Positions 1 through 6,292 of a stretch of DNA of 6,293 nt are shown piece after piece. The stretch's first letter is position 1. Every line of letters starts with the position of its first letter. The translations under genes and the position numbers were made by a program. This stretch comes from Betaproteobacteria bacterium (GTDB lineage Bacteria; Pseudomonadota; Gammaproteobacteria; Burkholderiales; JAHFRG01). The notes beneath the pieces are model-generated. The model saw only the letters and a program-made list of their open reading frames with translations. It was not told where the DNA came from and made no database searches. The stretch is from the NCBI GenBank assembly GCA_023258935.1, contig JAHFRG010000085.1, positions 1-6,293 of the forward strand. The letters run 5' to 3'.

Positions 1-60
1 TACGCCATGATGGGTGTCGATCTATTGCTGATGGGATTCATAGCGCATCGCCGGAGATAA
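1..60 (+). CDS. C-terminal end of a probable PEP-CTERM sorted protein (partial, 5' end outside window)
   Basis: Frame 1 is open from the first base and stops at TAA 58-60, giving only the last 19 residues, YAMMGVDLLLMGFIAHRRR. This is a short hydrophobic helix ending in an arginine cluster. It closely resembles the end of PEP-CTERM anchors, whose usual form is a Pro-Glu-Pro motif, then residues such as ETYAM, a hydrophobic stretch and a basic end. In that family the tail directs exported proteins to the exosortase (EpsH/XrtA) for cleavage and surface or exopolysaccharide association. The Pro-Glu-Pro itself would lie just upstream of base 1 and cannot be seen. The alternative is an ordinary C-terminal membrane helix with a basic cytoplasmic end. 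Nothing can be said about the mature part of the protein. Confidence 0.55.
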   Translation, partial: YAMMGVDLLLMGFIAHRRR

Positions 61-82
61 TAAGGCCCAGACTGATTTGCAT

Positions 83-111
83 GCGCCGCGGTTACCAAAT
101 CCACGCGGCGC
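83..111. repeat. Perfect 8-bp inverted repeat downstream of the PEP-CTERM-like gene
   Basis: The arms GCGCCGCG (83-90) and CGCGGCGC (104-111) are perfect reverse complements around a 13-base spacer. The hairpin begins 22 bases after the stop codon of the partial gene, where a terminator would be expected. However, neither flank carries a T-run, so it is not a standard intrinsic terminator. It could act as an mRNA-stabilising 3' hairpin or a protein-binding palindrome. Confidence 0.5.
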
Positions 112-198
112 GAGGGGAATCGAAAGAGGAGAATGTTTTAGTAGGTTACCGCAGCAGAGATTGCGGAGTAGTCATGTAATGCGTAGGACTTTGTGAAC

Positions 199-217
199 CG
201 GTAGAAACACGCTACCG
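199..217. repeat. Short inverted repeat just upstream of the Fis-type HTH gene
   Basis: CGGTAG (199-204) and CTACCG (212-217) are perfect reverse complements with a 7-base spacer, ending 20 bases before the ATG at 238. The position would suit an operator or a 5' leader hairpin. A 6-bp stem can arise by chance, so this is a weak call. Confidence 0.25.
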
Positions 218-237
218 CCAATCCAAATCTGAGCACA

Positions 238-465
238 ATGACCAGGATAACATTCTCTCACACCAGGGTCGACAGCGTGGATGGAGATCCCTTCCTCACG
301 CTGGAGCAGATCGTGGAGCAGGCTAAAAATGAAGCTATTCTGGCAGCCCTAAAACGCAATCACAAAAACGTTGCGCAGGCGGCGCGAGAACTGGGCATAT
401 CCAGAGTGACGCTTTACCGATTGATACACAAAAACCAGCTCAATCAAAACCGCCAAGAGCGGTAA
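238..465 (+). CDS. Small Fis-type helix-turn-helix DNA-binding protein
   Basis: This 75-residue protein consists almost wholly of a Fis-type helix-turn-helix. Residues 21-40 form the leading helix (LTLEQIVEQAKNEAILAALK). Residues 44-53 (NVAQAARELG) are the first HTH helix, and 54-68 (ISRVTLYRLIHKNQL) the recognition helix and end. The pattern matches the C-terminal DNA-binding domain of sigma-54 enhancer-binding regulators more closely than the nucleoid protein Fis. No receiver or AAA+ domain is present. An in-frame stop at 202-204 shows the reading frame does not continue upstream, so it is either a true stand-alone regulator or a remnant of a larger NtrC/PrsR-like protein. ATG 238 is the only standard start before the domain; the ribosome-binding site is weak (GAG at 231-233). 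An intrinsic terminator follows at 511-534. Its targets are unknown; the PEP-CTERM-like tail upstream makes a link to sorted-protein or exopolysaccharide expression conceivable, but that is inference. Confidence 0.7.
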   Translation: MTRITFSHTRVDSVDGDPFLTLEQIVEQAKNEAILAALKRNHKNVAQAARELGISRVTLYRLIHKNQLNQNRQER

Positions 466-510
466 GATCGCGCGGCGACTTAATCCGATTTGCTGTTGCT
501 CCCCGAAAGG

Positions 511-534
511 CCCCGCTCCTGAGACGGGGTTTTT
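511..534 (+). terminator. Intrinsic terminator after the HTH gene
   Basis: CCCCG (511-515) pairs with CGGGG (525-529) around a 9-base loop and is followed at once by five T residues (530-534). It lies 46 bases past the stop codon of the small HTH gene, on the same strand, and separates it from the DUF218 gene downstream. Confidence 0.75.
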
Positions 535-563
535 CATTTAATGTCGCTATGCTCCCCTCCGAA

Positions 564-583
564 ATCGCGACACGCGTCGCGAT
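564..583. repeat. Perfect 8-bp palindrome with 4-base spacer upstream of the DUF218 gene
   Basis: ATCGCGAC (564-571) and GTCGCGAT (576-583) are exact reverse complements separated by ACGC. The element lies 70-90 bases before the earliest start of the DUF218 gene and just upstream of a poor promoter-like pair: TAGACT at 587-592, then AATAGT at 609-614 after a 16-base spacer, each matching four of six consensus bases. A short T-run (597-601) is too far away for a normal intrinsic terminator. An operator is the more natural reading, but a structural hairpin is possible. Confidence 0.4.
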
Positions 584-653
584 ACGTTAGACTGTCTTTT
601 TACAAGGTGAATAGTCCAAGCGAACTCGCCGGGTCAGTACCCTAGTTCATTCG

Positions 654-1508
654 ATGGTATCGAATATCGTCTCCTGTTTTTTAATGACTCAATTACGCGC
701 GACCCTTTGCCTGGTCTTGTGCGTTGGTGCGGTGCTTTCGTGGCCGACACTGGCGAGAGGTCAACATAATCTGGTAACCTCGTTTGCAATGGTGCGCTTT
801 CACCTGTTTCGACGCCGACAAGTTTGGCTCCCGACACTCTGGGGCTGGCTTATTCTCCTCGCGATCACTGGTACAGCGTGCGTACTTGCCGGACGGCACA
901 TTTACACCTTGCTAGCGCCAAATGATCCTGCGCCGAGGGCTCGAATCCTTGTCGTTGAAGGCTGGATGTCAGAAAAAGAACTCGACCAAGCGGTTGCCGT
1001 GTTCCGGAGGGGTAAGTACGAGCGAATTGTCACAACGGGGGGGCCGATAGAGGATTGGGTGGAGTTACGCGGGAGCATGACGTACGCAGAACTAGCGGCG
1101 AGCTACCTCATTAAGCACGGGCTTGATGCCACCGAGGTGACTGCCGTGTCCGCGCCAGCATCAGCTCAGGACCGGACGTTCTTGAGCGCAGTCAAGGTAC
1201 GCGATTGGGCCGCGAAGCAGGGCCTCGCGCTCGAAGCTCTTGATGTGTTTTCGCGCGGCGTCCATAGCCAACGATCGCGCATGCTCTACCGAATGGCGTT
1301 CGGGCCGAATATCGACGTAGGAGTGCTATCGGCGCGGCGGCAGAATTACGACGAGCGCCATTGGTGGCGGACGACGGCCACGGCCCAGTCCGTACTCGAA
1401 GAGACGATTGGCCTGCTCTGGACGATGTGCTGCTTTCACCCTGCGCCACCTGGTTCCCACGAGGAAATGTGGGGCGTGCCGCCTTCCGCCGCTTATCCCG
1501 AACGTTAG
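654..1508 (+). CDS. Membrane-anchored DUF218 (YdcF/SanA/ElyC-like) family protein
   Basis: This 284-residue protein looks like a DUF218-fold protein tethered to the inner membrane. Residues 57-79 form a transmembrane helix preceded by a basic RRR (53-55), which predicts a cytoplasmic N-end and an exported soluble domain. The domain opens with a beta strand and loop at 98-105 (ILVVEGWM), followed by TTGGP (127-131), DRTFLSA (173-179) and a basic helix GVHSQRSRMLYRMAFG (202-217), in the order usual for this family. Some members influence envelope or exopolysaccharide processes, but the biochemical activity is not established and none is assigned here. The start is uncertain. ATG 654, ATG 684 (which gives a signal-peptide-like hydrophobic segment at residues 11-35) and ATG 789 (residue 46, just before the RRR and membrane helix) are all possible, and none has a clear ribosome-binding site. 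ATG 789 gives the most family-like architecture. The gene converges on the tRNA/rpoD block. Confidence 0.65.
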   Translation: MVSNIVSCFLMTQLRATLCLVLCVGAVLSWPTLARGQHNLVTSFAMVRFHLFRRRQVWLPTLWGWLILLAITGTACVLAGRHIYTLLAPNDPAPRARILVVEGWMSEKELDQAVAVFRRGKYERIVTTGGPIEDWVELRGSMTYAELAASYLIKHGLDATEVTAVSAPASAQDRTFLSAVKVRDWAAKQGLALEALDVFSRGVHSQRSRMLYRMAFGPNIDVGVLSARRQNYDERHWWRTTATAQSVLEETIGLLWTMCCFHPAPPGSHEEMWGVPPSAAYPER

Positions 1509-1649
1509 CCGTCATATGGGTCATTTAAGCCGTTTCCGCATGGACAGTGCACCCTGAAGCCCCAAATGCTCTAATCACGTTCATTTTCCCTAGAGGATAT
1601 GTGGCTGTAGTTAGTGACCACTATCGGGAATACGCGCTATTGAGAATAT

Positions 1650-1686
1650 GTCTGGCTGGACTCGAACCAGCGACCAAGGGATTATG
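1650..1686 (-). repeat. Displaced 3' half of a tRNA-Ile(CAU) gene; candidate integration attachment site
   Basis: This 37-bp stretch repeats 1756-1792 of the intact tRNA gene in the same orientation, with two differences. It covers the anticodon CAT, the 3' side of the anticodon stem, the variable loop, the T arm and the start of the 3' acceptor strand. Similarity stops sharply at the anticodon on one side and about three bases before the end of the acceptor stem on the other. The two differences (C1656 and G1670 against T1762 and A1776) fall on opposite sides of the T stem and preserve pairing. A tRNA 3' half starting in the anticodon loop is the classic attachment site left by tyrosine-recombinase elements. 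The alternative is a decayed tandem tRNA duplicate. It cannot fold as a full tRNA because the 5' half is missing. Confidence 0.7.
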
Positions 1687-1716
1687 GGACTGCCCGGGTG
1701 AGGCCACGAAGTGCAA

Positions 1717-1742
1717 GCACCGCGTTGCGAAGAGAGCGGTGC
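1717..1742. repeat. Perfect 7-bp inverted repeat between the tRNA and its displaced fragment
   Basis: GCACCGC (1717-1723) and GCGGTGC (1736-1742) are exact reverse complements around 12 bases. On the minus strand this hairpin starts 10 bases past the mature 3' end of the tRNA, so it could end or process the rpoD-tRNA transcript. It also lies between the convergent DUF218 and rpoD-tRNA units. No T-run follows on either strand, so an intrinsic terminator is not proven. Confidence 0.4.
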
Positions 1743-1752
1743 GGTGATTGAG

Positions 1753-1826
<74 letters not shown>

Positions 1827-1859
1827 GTGCGGGAAAAAAGAAGTCGAAGGGAATACCTT

Positions 1860-3743
1860 TTAAGTTTCCTGATCCAGGAAACTGCGCAGGCGCTCGGAGC
1901 GCGAGGGATGACGCAATTTCCTCAGCGCTTTGGCTTCTATCTGGCGGATGCGCTCGCGCGTGACATCAAACTGCTTGCCGACTTCTTCCAAAGTATGGTC
2001 GGTGTTCATTTCAATGCCGAAGCGCATGCGCAGCACCTTGGCTTCGCGCGGGGTGAGCGTATCCAGCACGTCCTTGGTGACGCCCCTCAGGCTGGCGTAG
2101 ATCGCGGCGTCGTTGGGCGCCATGGTCGCCGCATCCTCGATGAAATCGCCCAGATGCGAATCGTCGTCGTCGCCGATCGGCGTTTCCATCGAAATCGGCT
2201 CCTTGGAAATCTTGAGAATCTTGCGGATTTTCTCTTCCGGCATTTCCATTTTCTCGGCGAGCGTCGCCGGATCGGGCTCCTGTCCGGTCTCCTGCAGAAT
2301 CTGGCGCGAGATGCGGTTCATCTTGTTGATGGTCTCGATCATGTGCACCGGTATGCGGATGGTGCGCGCCTGGTCCGCGATGGAGCGGGTAATCGCCTGG
2401 CGGATCCACCAGGTTGCGTAAGTTGAAAACTTGTAGCCGCGGCGGTATTCAAATTTATCTACCGCCTTCATCAGGCCGATGTTGCCTTCCTGGATGAGAT
2501 CGAGGAATTGCAGACCGCGGTTGGTGTATTTCTTGGCAATGGAAATCACCAGCCGCAGATTGGCTTCGGTCATCTCGCGTTTGGCGCGCCGCGCTTTGGC
2601 CTCTCCGGTGGACATCTGGCGGTTGATTTCCTTGAGTTCCTTGATCGGGATACCGACTTTCGCCTGCAGTTCCAGCAGCAGATTCTGCAGCTCGACGATT
2701 GCCGCTTCATAGCGCCCCAGCGCTTCGCTGTAAGGCTTGCGCGAGTCGACTTCGCTTTCCACCCAGGTGAGATTGTCTTCATTCCCGGGGAAGGTTTTGA
2801 TGAAATAGGCGCGCGGCATGCCCGCCTTGTTCACGCACAATTCCATGATTTCGCGCTCGTAGCTGCGCACTTCGTCAACCAGCCAGCGCAGGCTGTCGCA
2901 CAGCGCCTCCACCTGCTTGGCGGAAAAGCGGATCACCATCAGTTCGTTGGAAATCTTTTCCTGCAGTTCCTTGTACGACTTGTGGCGCGGGCCTTTCTTC
3001 GCCAGCACCTGCTGCATCTTGTTGTAGGCCTGGTAGATCACTGCAAAGTGCTCCAGCGCCTTATTTTTCAAAAGCTCGAGGCTCGCGTTGGCACGCGCGG
3101 CTTCAGCCTCGGCGTCTTCTTCAGTTTCTTCCACGTCCTCGTCCGCCGCGTCTTCCTCGGAGATATCCGCGCCGATGACTTCATCGGTCTCGGCGTCAAT
3201 CAACCCGTCAATCACTTCATCAACGCGCAATTCGTTACGGTGAATCTGTTCGGCCAGATCAAGGATTTCGGCAATGGTGGTAGGGCAGGCGGAAATCGCC
3301 TGAATCATGTGCTTGAGTCCGTCCTCGATGCGCTTGGCAATCTCGATTTCGCCTTCGCGCGTAAGCAGTTCCACCGAGCCCATTTCGCGCATATACATGC
3401 GCACCGGGTCGGTGGTGCGGCCGAATTCGGAATCCACCGTCGAAAGGGCGGCTTCGGCTTCTTCCACCACATCTTCATCGGCTACCGGCGGAGTGGCGTC
3501 GGACATCAGCAGCACCTCGACATCGGGCGCTTCGTCGTAAACCGCGATCCCCATGTCGTTAATCATGCTGATGATGTTTTCAATCTGCTCCGCATCCAGC
3601 ATGTCGTCCGGCAGGTGGTCGTTGATTTCGGCGTAGGTCAAATAGCCGCGCTCCTTACCCAGAACGATAAGGTTTTTCAGCCGCATGCGGCGTGCTTCAG
3701 CATCGATAACCTGCACCTGAGGTTTTTCGCTTTCTTTCGCCAT
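1860..3743 (-). CDS. rpoD: RNA polymerase primary sigma factor RpoD (sigma-70)
   Basis: This is the housekeeping sigma factor, which directs RNA polymerase to -35/-10 promoters. Counting from ATG 3743 (627 residues), region 1.1 spans about 10-75 and region 1.2 about 108-141 (with [11 protein letters not shown]). The non-conserved region carries an acidic run at about 194-216. Region 2 starts near 384 ([13 protein letters not shown]) and includes the melting residues W445 and W446 in [10 protein letters not shown]. Region 3 covers about 467-512, the 3.2 finger 516-537 ([13 protein letters not shown]), and region 4 about 552-625, with its HTH ([20 protein letters not shown]) starting near 584. 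Length and full region order match primary sigma factors, not alternative ones. The frame also allows a TTG at 3764 adding seven residues. ATG 3743 is preferred because GGTAGAAG lies about seven bases before it, and MAKESE is a more natural N-terminus. It follows dnaG by 45 bp and precedes tRNA-Ile, as in the classic macromolecular synthesis operon. Confidence 0.97.
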   Translation of the reverse strand: MAKESEKPQVQVIDAEARRMRLKNLIVLGKERGYLTYAEINDHLPDDMLDAEQIENIISMINDMGIAVYDEAPDVEVLLMSDATPPVADEDVVEEAEAALSTVDSEFGRTTDPVRMYMREMGSVELLTREGEIEIAKRIEDGLKHMIQAISACPTTIAEILDLAEQIHRNELRVDEVIDGLIDAETDEVIGADISEEDAADEDVEETEEDAEAEAARANASLELLKNKALEHFAVIYQAYNKMQQVLAKKGPRHKSYKELQEKISNELMVIRFSAKQVEALCDSLRWLVDEVRSYEREIMELCVNKAGMPRAYFIKTFPGNEDNLTWVESEVDSRKPYSEALGRYEAAIVELQNLLLELQAKVGIPIKELKEINRQMSTGEAKARRAKREMTEANLRLVISIAKKYTNRGLQFLDLIQEGNIGLMKAVDKFEYRRGYKFSTYATWWIRQAITRSIADQARTIRIPVHMIETINKMNRISRQILQETGQEPDPATLAEKMEMPEEKIRKILKISKEPISMETPIGDDDDSHLGDFIEDAATMAPNDAAIYASLRGVTKDVLDTLTPREAKVLRMRFGIEMNTDHTLEEVGKQFDVTRERIRQIEAKALRKLRHPSRSERLRSFLDQET

Positions 3744-3780
3744 GATTTTGCTTCTACCAGTCAAATTAAAAAATTTACGG

Positions 3781-3809
3781 ATTATATCCTAAATCGCGCC
3801 GCTTTCCCG
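3781..3809 (-). promoter_or_regulatory. Candidate sigma-70 promoter for rpoD in the dnaG-rpoD gap
   Basis: A perfect TATAAT lies on the minus strand (3786-3781), overlapping the end of dnaG by a few bases and 37 bases before the rpoD ATG. The hexamer 17 bases upstream (CGGGAA, 3809-3804) is a poor -35, and there is no TGn extension, so only the -10 supports this. A dedicated rpoD start near the dnaG end would fit the known use of internal promoters in this operon in E. coli. Confidence 0.3.
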
Positions 3810-5576
3810 TTCTTCCGCCGTCACCGGCTCGCGCTTCAGCAATTGCTGATATTGGCGCTTTTCCTCGCTCGTCAGCTCTTCCCGCTCGGATTTGCTGCGC
3901 AAAGCATCTATCTTCGCGTGGCGCTCCAGTTCCCGCAGCTGGTCCAGCGCACCGGCAAACTCGCGGGCCATATCCTCTTCACCCAGCTTTTTCTCATCCC
4001 ACATGAAAAGCTCTCGTCCCACCTCGCGCAGCAGCGCCTCATGGGCCGTGCCGCGGAAAAATTCGATAATCACCGCATGGTTCTGCAGATGAGGGTCATC
4101 ACACAGAAATTCAAGTAATTGTTTCAGGGCCTGGAATTCGCCCTGCGGCGAATCCGGCAGCACAGCATCAAAATTCGCAGCCAGCTGGGGCTGGTAGAGC
4201 AGCAAGCGCAGAAGTTTCCTGGCAAGAGAAGGCGCCTTGCGCGCGTATTTCTGCGGCGCCTGCGGTCTTGCTTGCAGTTTGATTTGATAAAGCGCTTCCA
4301 GTTCACTTTGGCTCACCCCGGCTAGTTCGGCCAGGCGCTTCCTGAGCATCAGCCCCAGCGCCGGCGCGATAATTTTGCTCACCAAAGGTCTTGCGCTTTG
4401 CAGGAAGCGCGCGCGGCCTTCCTGGCTTTTCAGGTCCACCCGCGCGCTGAGTTCGCGCAGCAAAAATGCGGAAAGCGGCAGCGCTTCACCCAGCAATTTT
4501 TCAAAGCCTGCCGTGCCGTTTTTCCTCACAAAGCTGTCCGGGTCTTCGCCCTGCGGCAGAAACAGGAAACTGATGTTCTTGCCGTCAGTAATCTGTGGCA
4601 GGCTGTTCTCCAGCGCGCGCCATGCGGCGCGCTGTCCGGCCTCGTCGCCGTCGAAGCAAAACACCACATCGTCGGCATGCCGCAGCAGTTTCTGCACATG
4701 CATGCCGGTGGTCGCCGTTCCCAGGGTGGCCACCGCGTAGCCGATGCCATGTTGAGCGAGCGCCACCACGTCCATGTAACCCTCGACTACCACTACCTTG
4801 CCTGCTTCGCGTATCGCTTTGCGCGCCTGGAACAGCCCATAGAGCTCGCGGCCCTTCTCGAACAGCGGGGTTTCCGGCGAGTTGAGATACTTGGGGCCCT
4901 CCTGAGCCTTGTCGATCGAAGCGCCGCTATCCAGCACGCGCCCACCAAATCCGATGATCGTGCCGCGCTCGTTCCAAATCGGGAACACGATGCGGTCGCG
5001 GAAAATATCGTAGCGCCGGCCCTCCTCGTTTTCCTTCACCAGCCCGGCAGCAAGCAGCGCCTTGTCCTGATAATTGGAAAACACGGAAGCGAGATTCTGC
5101 CATCCCGGCGGCGCATAGCCGATGCCGAAATGCGCCGCGATTTCACCGGTCAGCCCGCGGTTTTTCAAGTAGGCAATGGCTGTTTCCGAATGTTTAAGCT
5201 CGCTTTTGTAATACTGCGCGGCCTGCAGCATTATTGCCGGTAAATCCACATCTTCCTCGCGCTTGCGGCGCGGCGCATCGGGTTTGTCCTCGACTACTTT
5301 CATGCCGACGCTCGCCGCCAGGTCGCGCACCGCTTCGGCAAAACCCATGCCGGTCTGCTCGATGACAAAATCGATGGCGTTGCCGTGCGCGCCGCAACCG
5401 AAGCAGTGGTAAAACTGTTTGCCCGGGCTTACTGTGAAAGAAGGGGTTTTCTCGCTGTGAAACGGGCAGCGGGCTACGTAGTTCGCGCCGGCTTTTTTGA
5501 GCGGCACATGGCGCTCGACCACGCCAACAATATCCACTCGATTGATCAAATCCCGGATGAAACTTTGTGCGATCAT
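3789..5576 (-). CDS. dnaG: DNA primase DnaG
   Basis: This primase makes the RNA primers for replication at the fork, working with the DnaB helicase. The 595 residues compare with 581 in E. coli. The N-terminal CHC2 zinc-binding domain shows C37, H40, C58 and C61 (CPFH and CFGC). The RNA polymerase core contains FGGR (210-213) and LNSPETPLFEKG (231-242). The Toprim fold carries the catalytic acidic residues E265 (EGYMD), D309 and D311 (FDGD), and D345 and D347 (GEDPD), at the E. coli positions. From about 450 on lies the divergent, mostly helical DnaB-interacting C-terminal domain. ATG 5576 gives the expected N-terminus. The 20 bases before it are pyrimidine-rich with no Shine-Dalgarno sequence, which agrees with the low primase translation known for E. 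coli dnaG. Upstream is a 260-bp leader after yqeY; downstream rpoD follows within 45 bp. All catalytic and zinc residues are present, so it should be active. Confidence 0.97.
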   Translation of the reverse strand: MIAQSFIRDLINRVDIVGVVERHVPLKKAGANYVARCPFHSEKTPSFTVSPGKQFYHCFGCGAHGNAIDFVIEQTGMGFAEAVRDLAASVGMKVVEDKPDAPRRKREEDVDLPAIMLQAAQYYKSELKHSETAIAYLKNRGLTGEIAAHFGIGYAPPGWQNLASVFSNYQDKALLAAGLVKENEEGRRYDIFRDRIVFPIWNERGTIIGFGGRVLDSGASIDKAQEGPKYLNSPETPLFEKGRELYGLFQARKAIREAGKVVVVEGYMDVVALAQHGIGYAVATLGTATTGMHVQKLLRHADDVVFCFDGDEAGQRAAWRALENSLPQITDGKNISFLFLPQGEDPDSFVRKNGTAGFEKLLGEALPLSAFLLRELSARVDLKSQEGRARFLQSARPLVSKIIAPALGLMLRKRLAELAGVSQSELEALYQIKLQARPQAPQKYARKAPSLARKLLRLLLYQPQLAANFDAVLPDSPQGEFQALKQLLEFLCDDPHLQNHAVIIEFFRGTAHEALLREVGRELFMWDEKKLGEEDMAREFAGALDQLRELERHAKIDALRSKSEREELTSEEKRQYQQLLKREPVTAEERESGAI

Positions 5577-5661
5577 GACGGCAGGATAGAGGGTGATGCG
5601 ATCGGCAAATGTGCCAAGCGCCGCAGGGCCCGGTAATAGTCAAAAGTATTCAACAAATCCA

Positions 5662-5690
5662 ATTATAGGACACTTTTTGACCGCTTTTTG
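5662..5690 (-). promoter_or_regulatory. Candidate promoter for dnaG-rpoD in the yqeY-dnaG leader
   Basis: A perfect TATAAT is present on the minus strand (5667-5662), 85 bases before the dnaG start. The hexamer 17 bases upstream (CAAAAA, 5690-5685) is a poor -35; a better one, TTGCAG (5696-5691), is 23 bases away, which is too far for ordinary sigma-70 recognition. The upstream flank is rich in A-tracts and holds the 17-bp repeats, so an activator-dependent promoter is plausible. The long untranslated spacing between yqeY and dnaG supports a separate start here. Confidence 0.4.
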
Positions 5691-5734
5691 CTGCAAGAAA
5701 AATTCCTAAAGGGAAGATAAAGAATCAAGCAAAC

Positions 5735-5785
5735 AGGAATACTTTTTGCCGAGGATTACTTTTTGCTGAGGAATACTTCTTGCTT
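5735..5785. repeat. Three tandem 17-bp repeats in the yqeY-dnaG leader
   Basis: The plus strand reads AGGAATACTTTTTGCCG (5735-5751), AGGATTACTTTTTGCTG (5752-5768) and AGGAATACTTCTTGCTT (5769-5785), directly abutting. The shared core is AGGAWTACTTYTTGC. A looser fourth copy, AGGACACTTTTTGACCG, lies at 5667-5683, exactly 68 bases (four unit lengths) from the first unit and touching the candidate TATAAT. The intervening units are not conserved. The array lies upstream of the candidate dnaG promoter, where repeated regulator sites are common. Replication slippage in non-coding DNA is the plain alternative. Confidence 0.75.
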
Positions 5786-5836
5786 AAGCAGCGTCGCGCC
5801 CTCGTGGGACTTAATCAGAGGTTCCTTAACCTGCGA

Positions 5837-6292
5837 CTAGTTTGTCGCGGAGCCCAGCTTGGATTTGACCAGTGTGGAAACTTTGGCCATGTCGGCGCGG
5901 CCGGCCAGTTTGGGCTTGAGCAAAGCCATTACTTTACCCATGTCCTGCATGCCTTTGGCGCCGCTGGCGCCAACTGCTTCCATGACTGCCGCTTCCACTT
6001 CGGCTTCGCTCAAAGCTTTGGGCATGTAGGCTTGCAACACCGTCACTTCAAATTTCTCGTTATCGGCGAGATCCTTTCTGCCTGCCGCTTCGTACTGTTG
6101 TATCGAATCGCGGCGTTGTTTGAGCATTTTTTCAATCACGCCTAACACTTCGGAGTCCCCAAGCACGATGCGCTCATCCACTTCTCTTTGTTGAATCGCG
6201 GCAAGCAGCAAGCGAATCGCCGACAGGCGCGCACTGTCCTTGGCGCGCAGTGCTGATTTCATGTCTTCGGTAATGCGGTCTTTCAGAGACAT
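5837..6292 (-). CDS. yqeY: GatB/YqeY domain-containing protein
   Basis: This 151-residue protein is a full-length, single-domain YqeY family member (usual size about 150). The start is MSLKDRITEDMKSALRAKD, followed by the helical motif RLSAIRLLLAAIQQREVDER (22-41). The IEKMLKQRRDSIQQYEAAGR region (53-72) and the C-terminal subdomain with GAKGMQDMGKVMALLKPKL (about 111-129) are both characteristic. The domain is homologous to the tail of GatB, the tRNA-dependent amidotransferase subunit, where it helps hold the tRNA. The role of free-standing YqeY proteins is not settled, and a tRNA-related function is only suggested. It occurs commonly between rpsU and dnaG in betaproteobacteria, which is the position here. 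ATG 6292 is one base from the window edge, so its ribosome-binding site cannot be seen; a start further upstream cannot be excluded, but the N-terminus fits the family. Confidence 0.95.
   Translation of the reverse strand: MSLKDRITEDMKSALRAKDSARLSAIRLLLAAIQQREVDERIVLGDSEVLGVIEKMLKQRRDSIQQYEAAGRKDLADNEKFEVTVLQAYMPKALSEAEVEAAVMEAVGASGAKGMQDMGKVMALLKPKLAGRADMAKVSTLVKSKLGSATN

Noticed and set aside
1647..1720. A complete but decayed second tRNA-Ile gene
   Set aside because: Aligned at the right spacing, the 5' half (1687-1720) matches the intact tRNA at little more than chance level, while the 3' half is nearly identical. The sharp boundary at the anticodon argues against gradual decay of a whole duplicate, though a partial deletion cannot be excluded.
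1547..1747. A 66-codon open frame on the plus strand in the junction
   Set aside because: Runs through the antisense of the tRNA fragment and has no supporting start signal or motif; its LEPATKG-like stretch is simply the translated complement of the tRNA repeat.
1827..2426. A 199-codon open frame on the plus strand
   Set aside because: Antisense to rpoD regions 3 and 4; low-complexity Arg/His/Asp-rich translation with no family resemblance.
2508..4118. A 536-codon open frame on the plus strand
   Set aside because: It lies exactly antisense to rpoD and the end of dnaG, both of which have complete family motifs. Its composition (many His, Phe, Arg, Gln) is what an antisense frame of these genes would give, and no domain is recognisable.
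4398..5243. A 281-codon open frame on the plus strand
   Set aside because: Antisense to the dnaG core and Toprim region, with no recognisable motif; a shadow of dnaG.
5695..5725. Intrinsic terminator after yqeY on the minus strand (TTCC/GGAA stem then five T)
   Set aside because: The stem is only 4 bp with two A-T pairs, too weak to support termination.
5735..5785. CRISPR-like repeats
   Set aside because: Units are only 17 bp, directly abutting with no spacers, and no cas genes are nearby.
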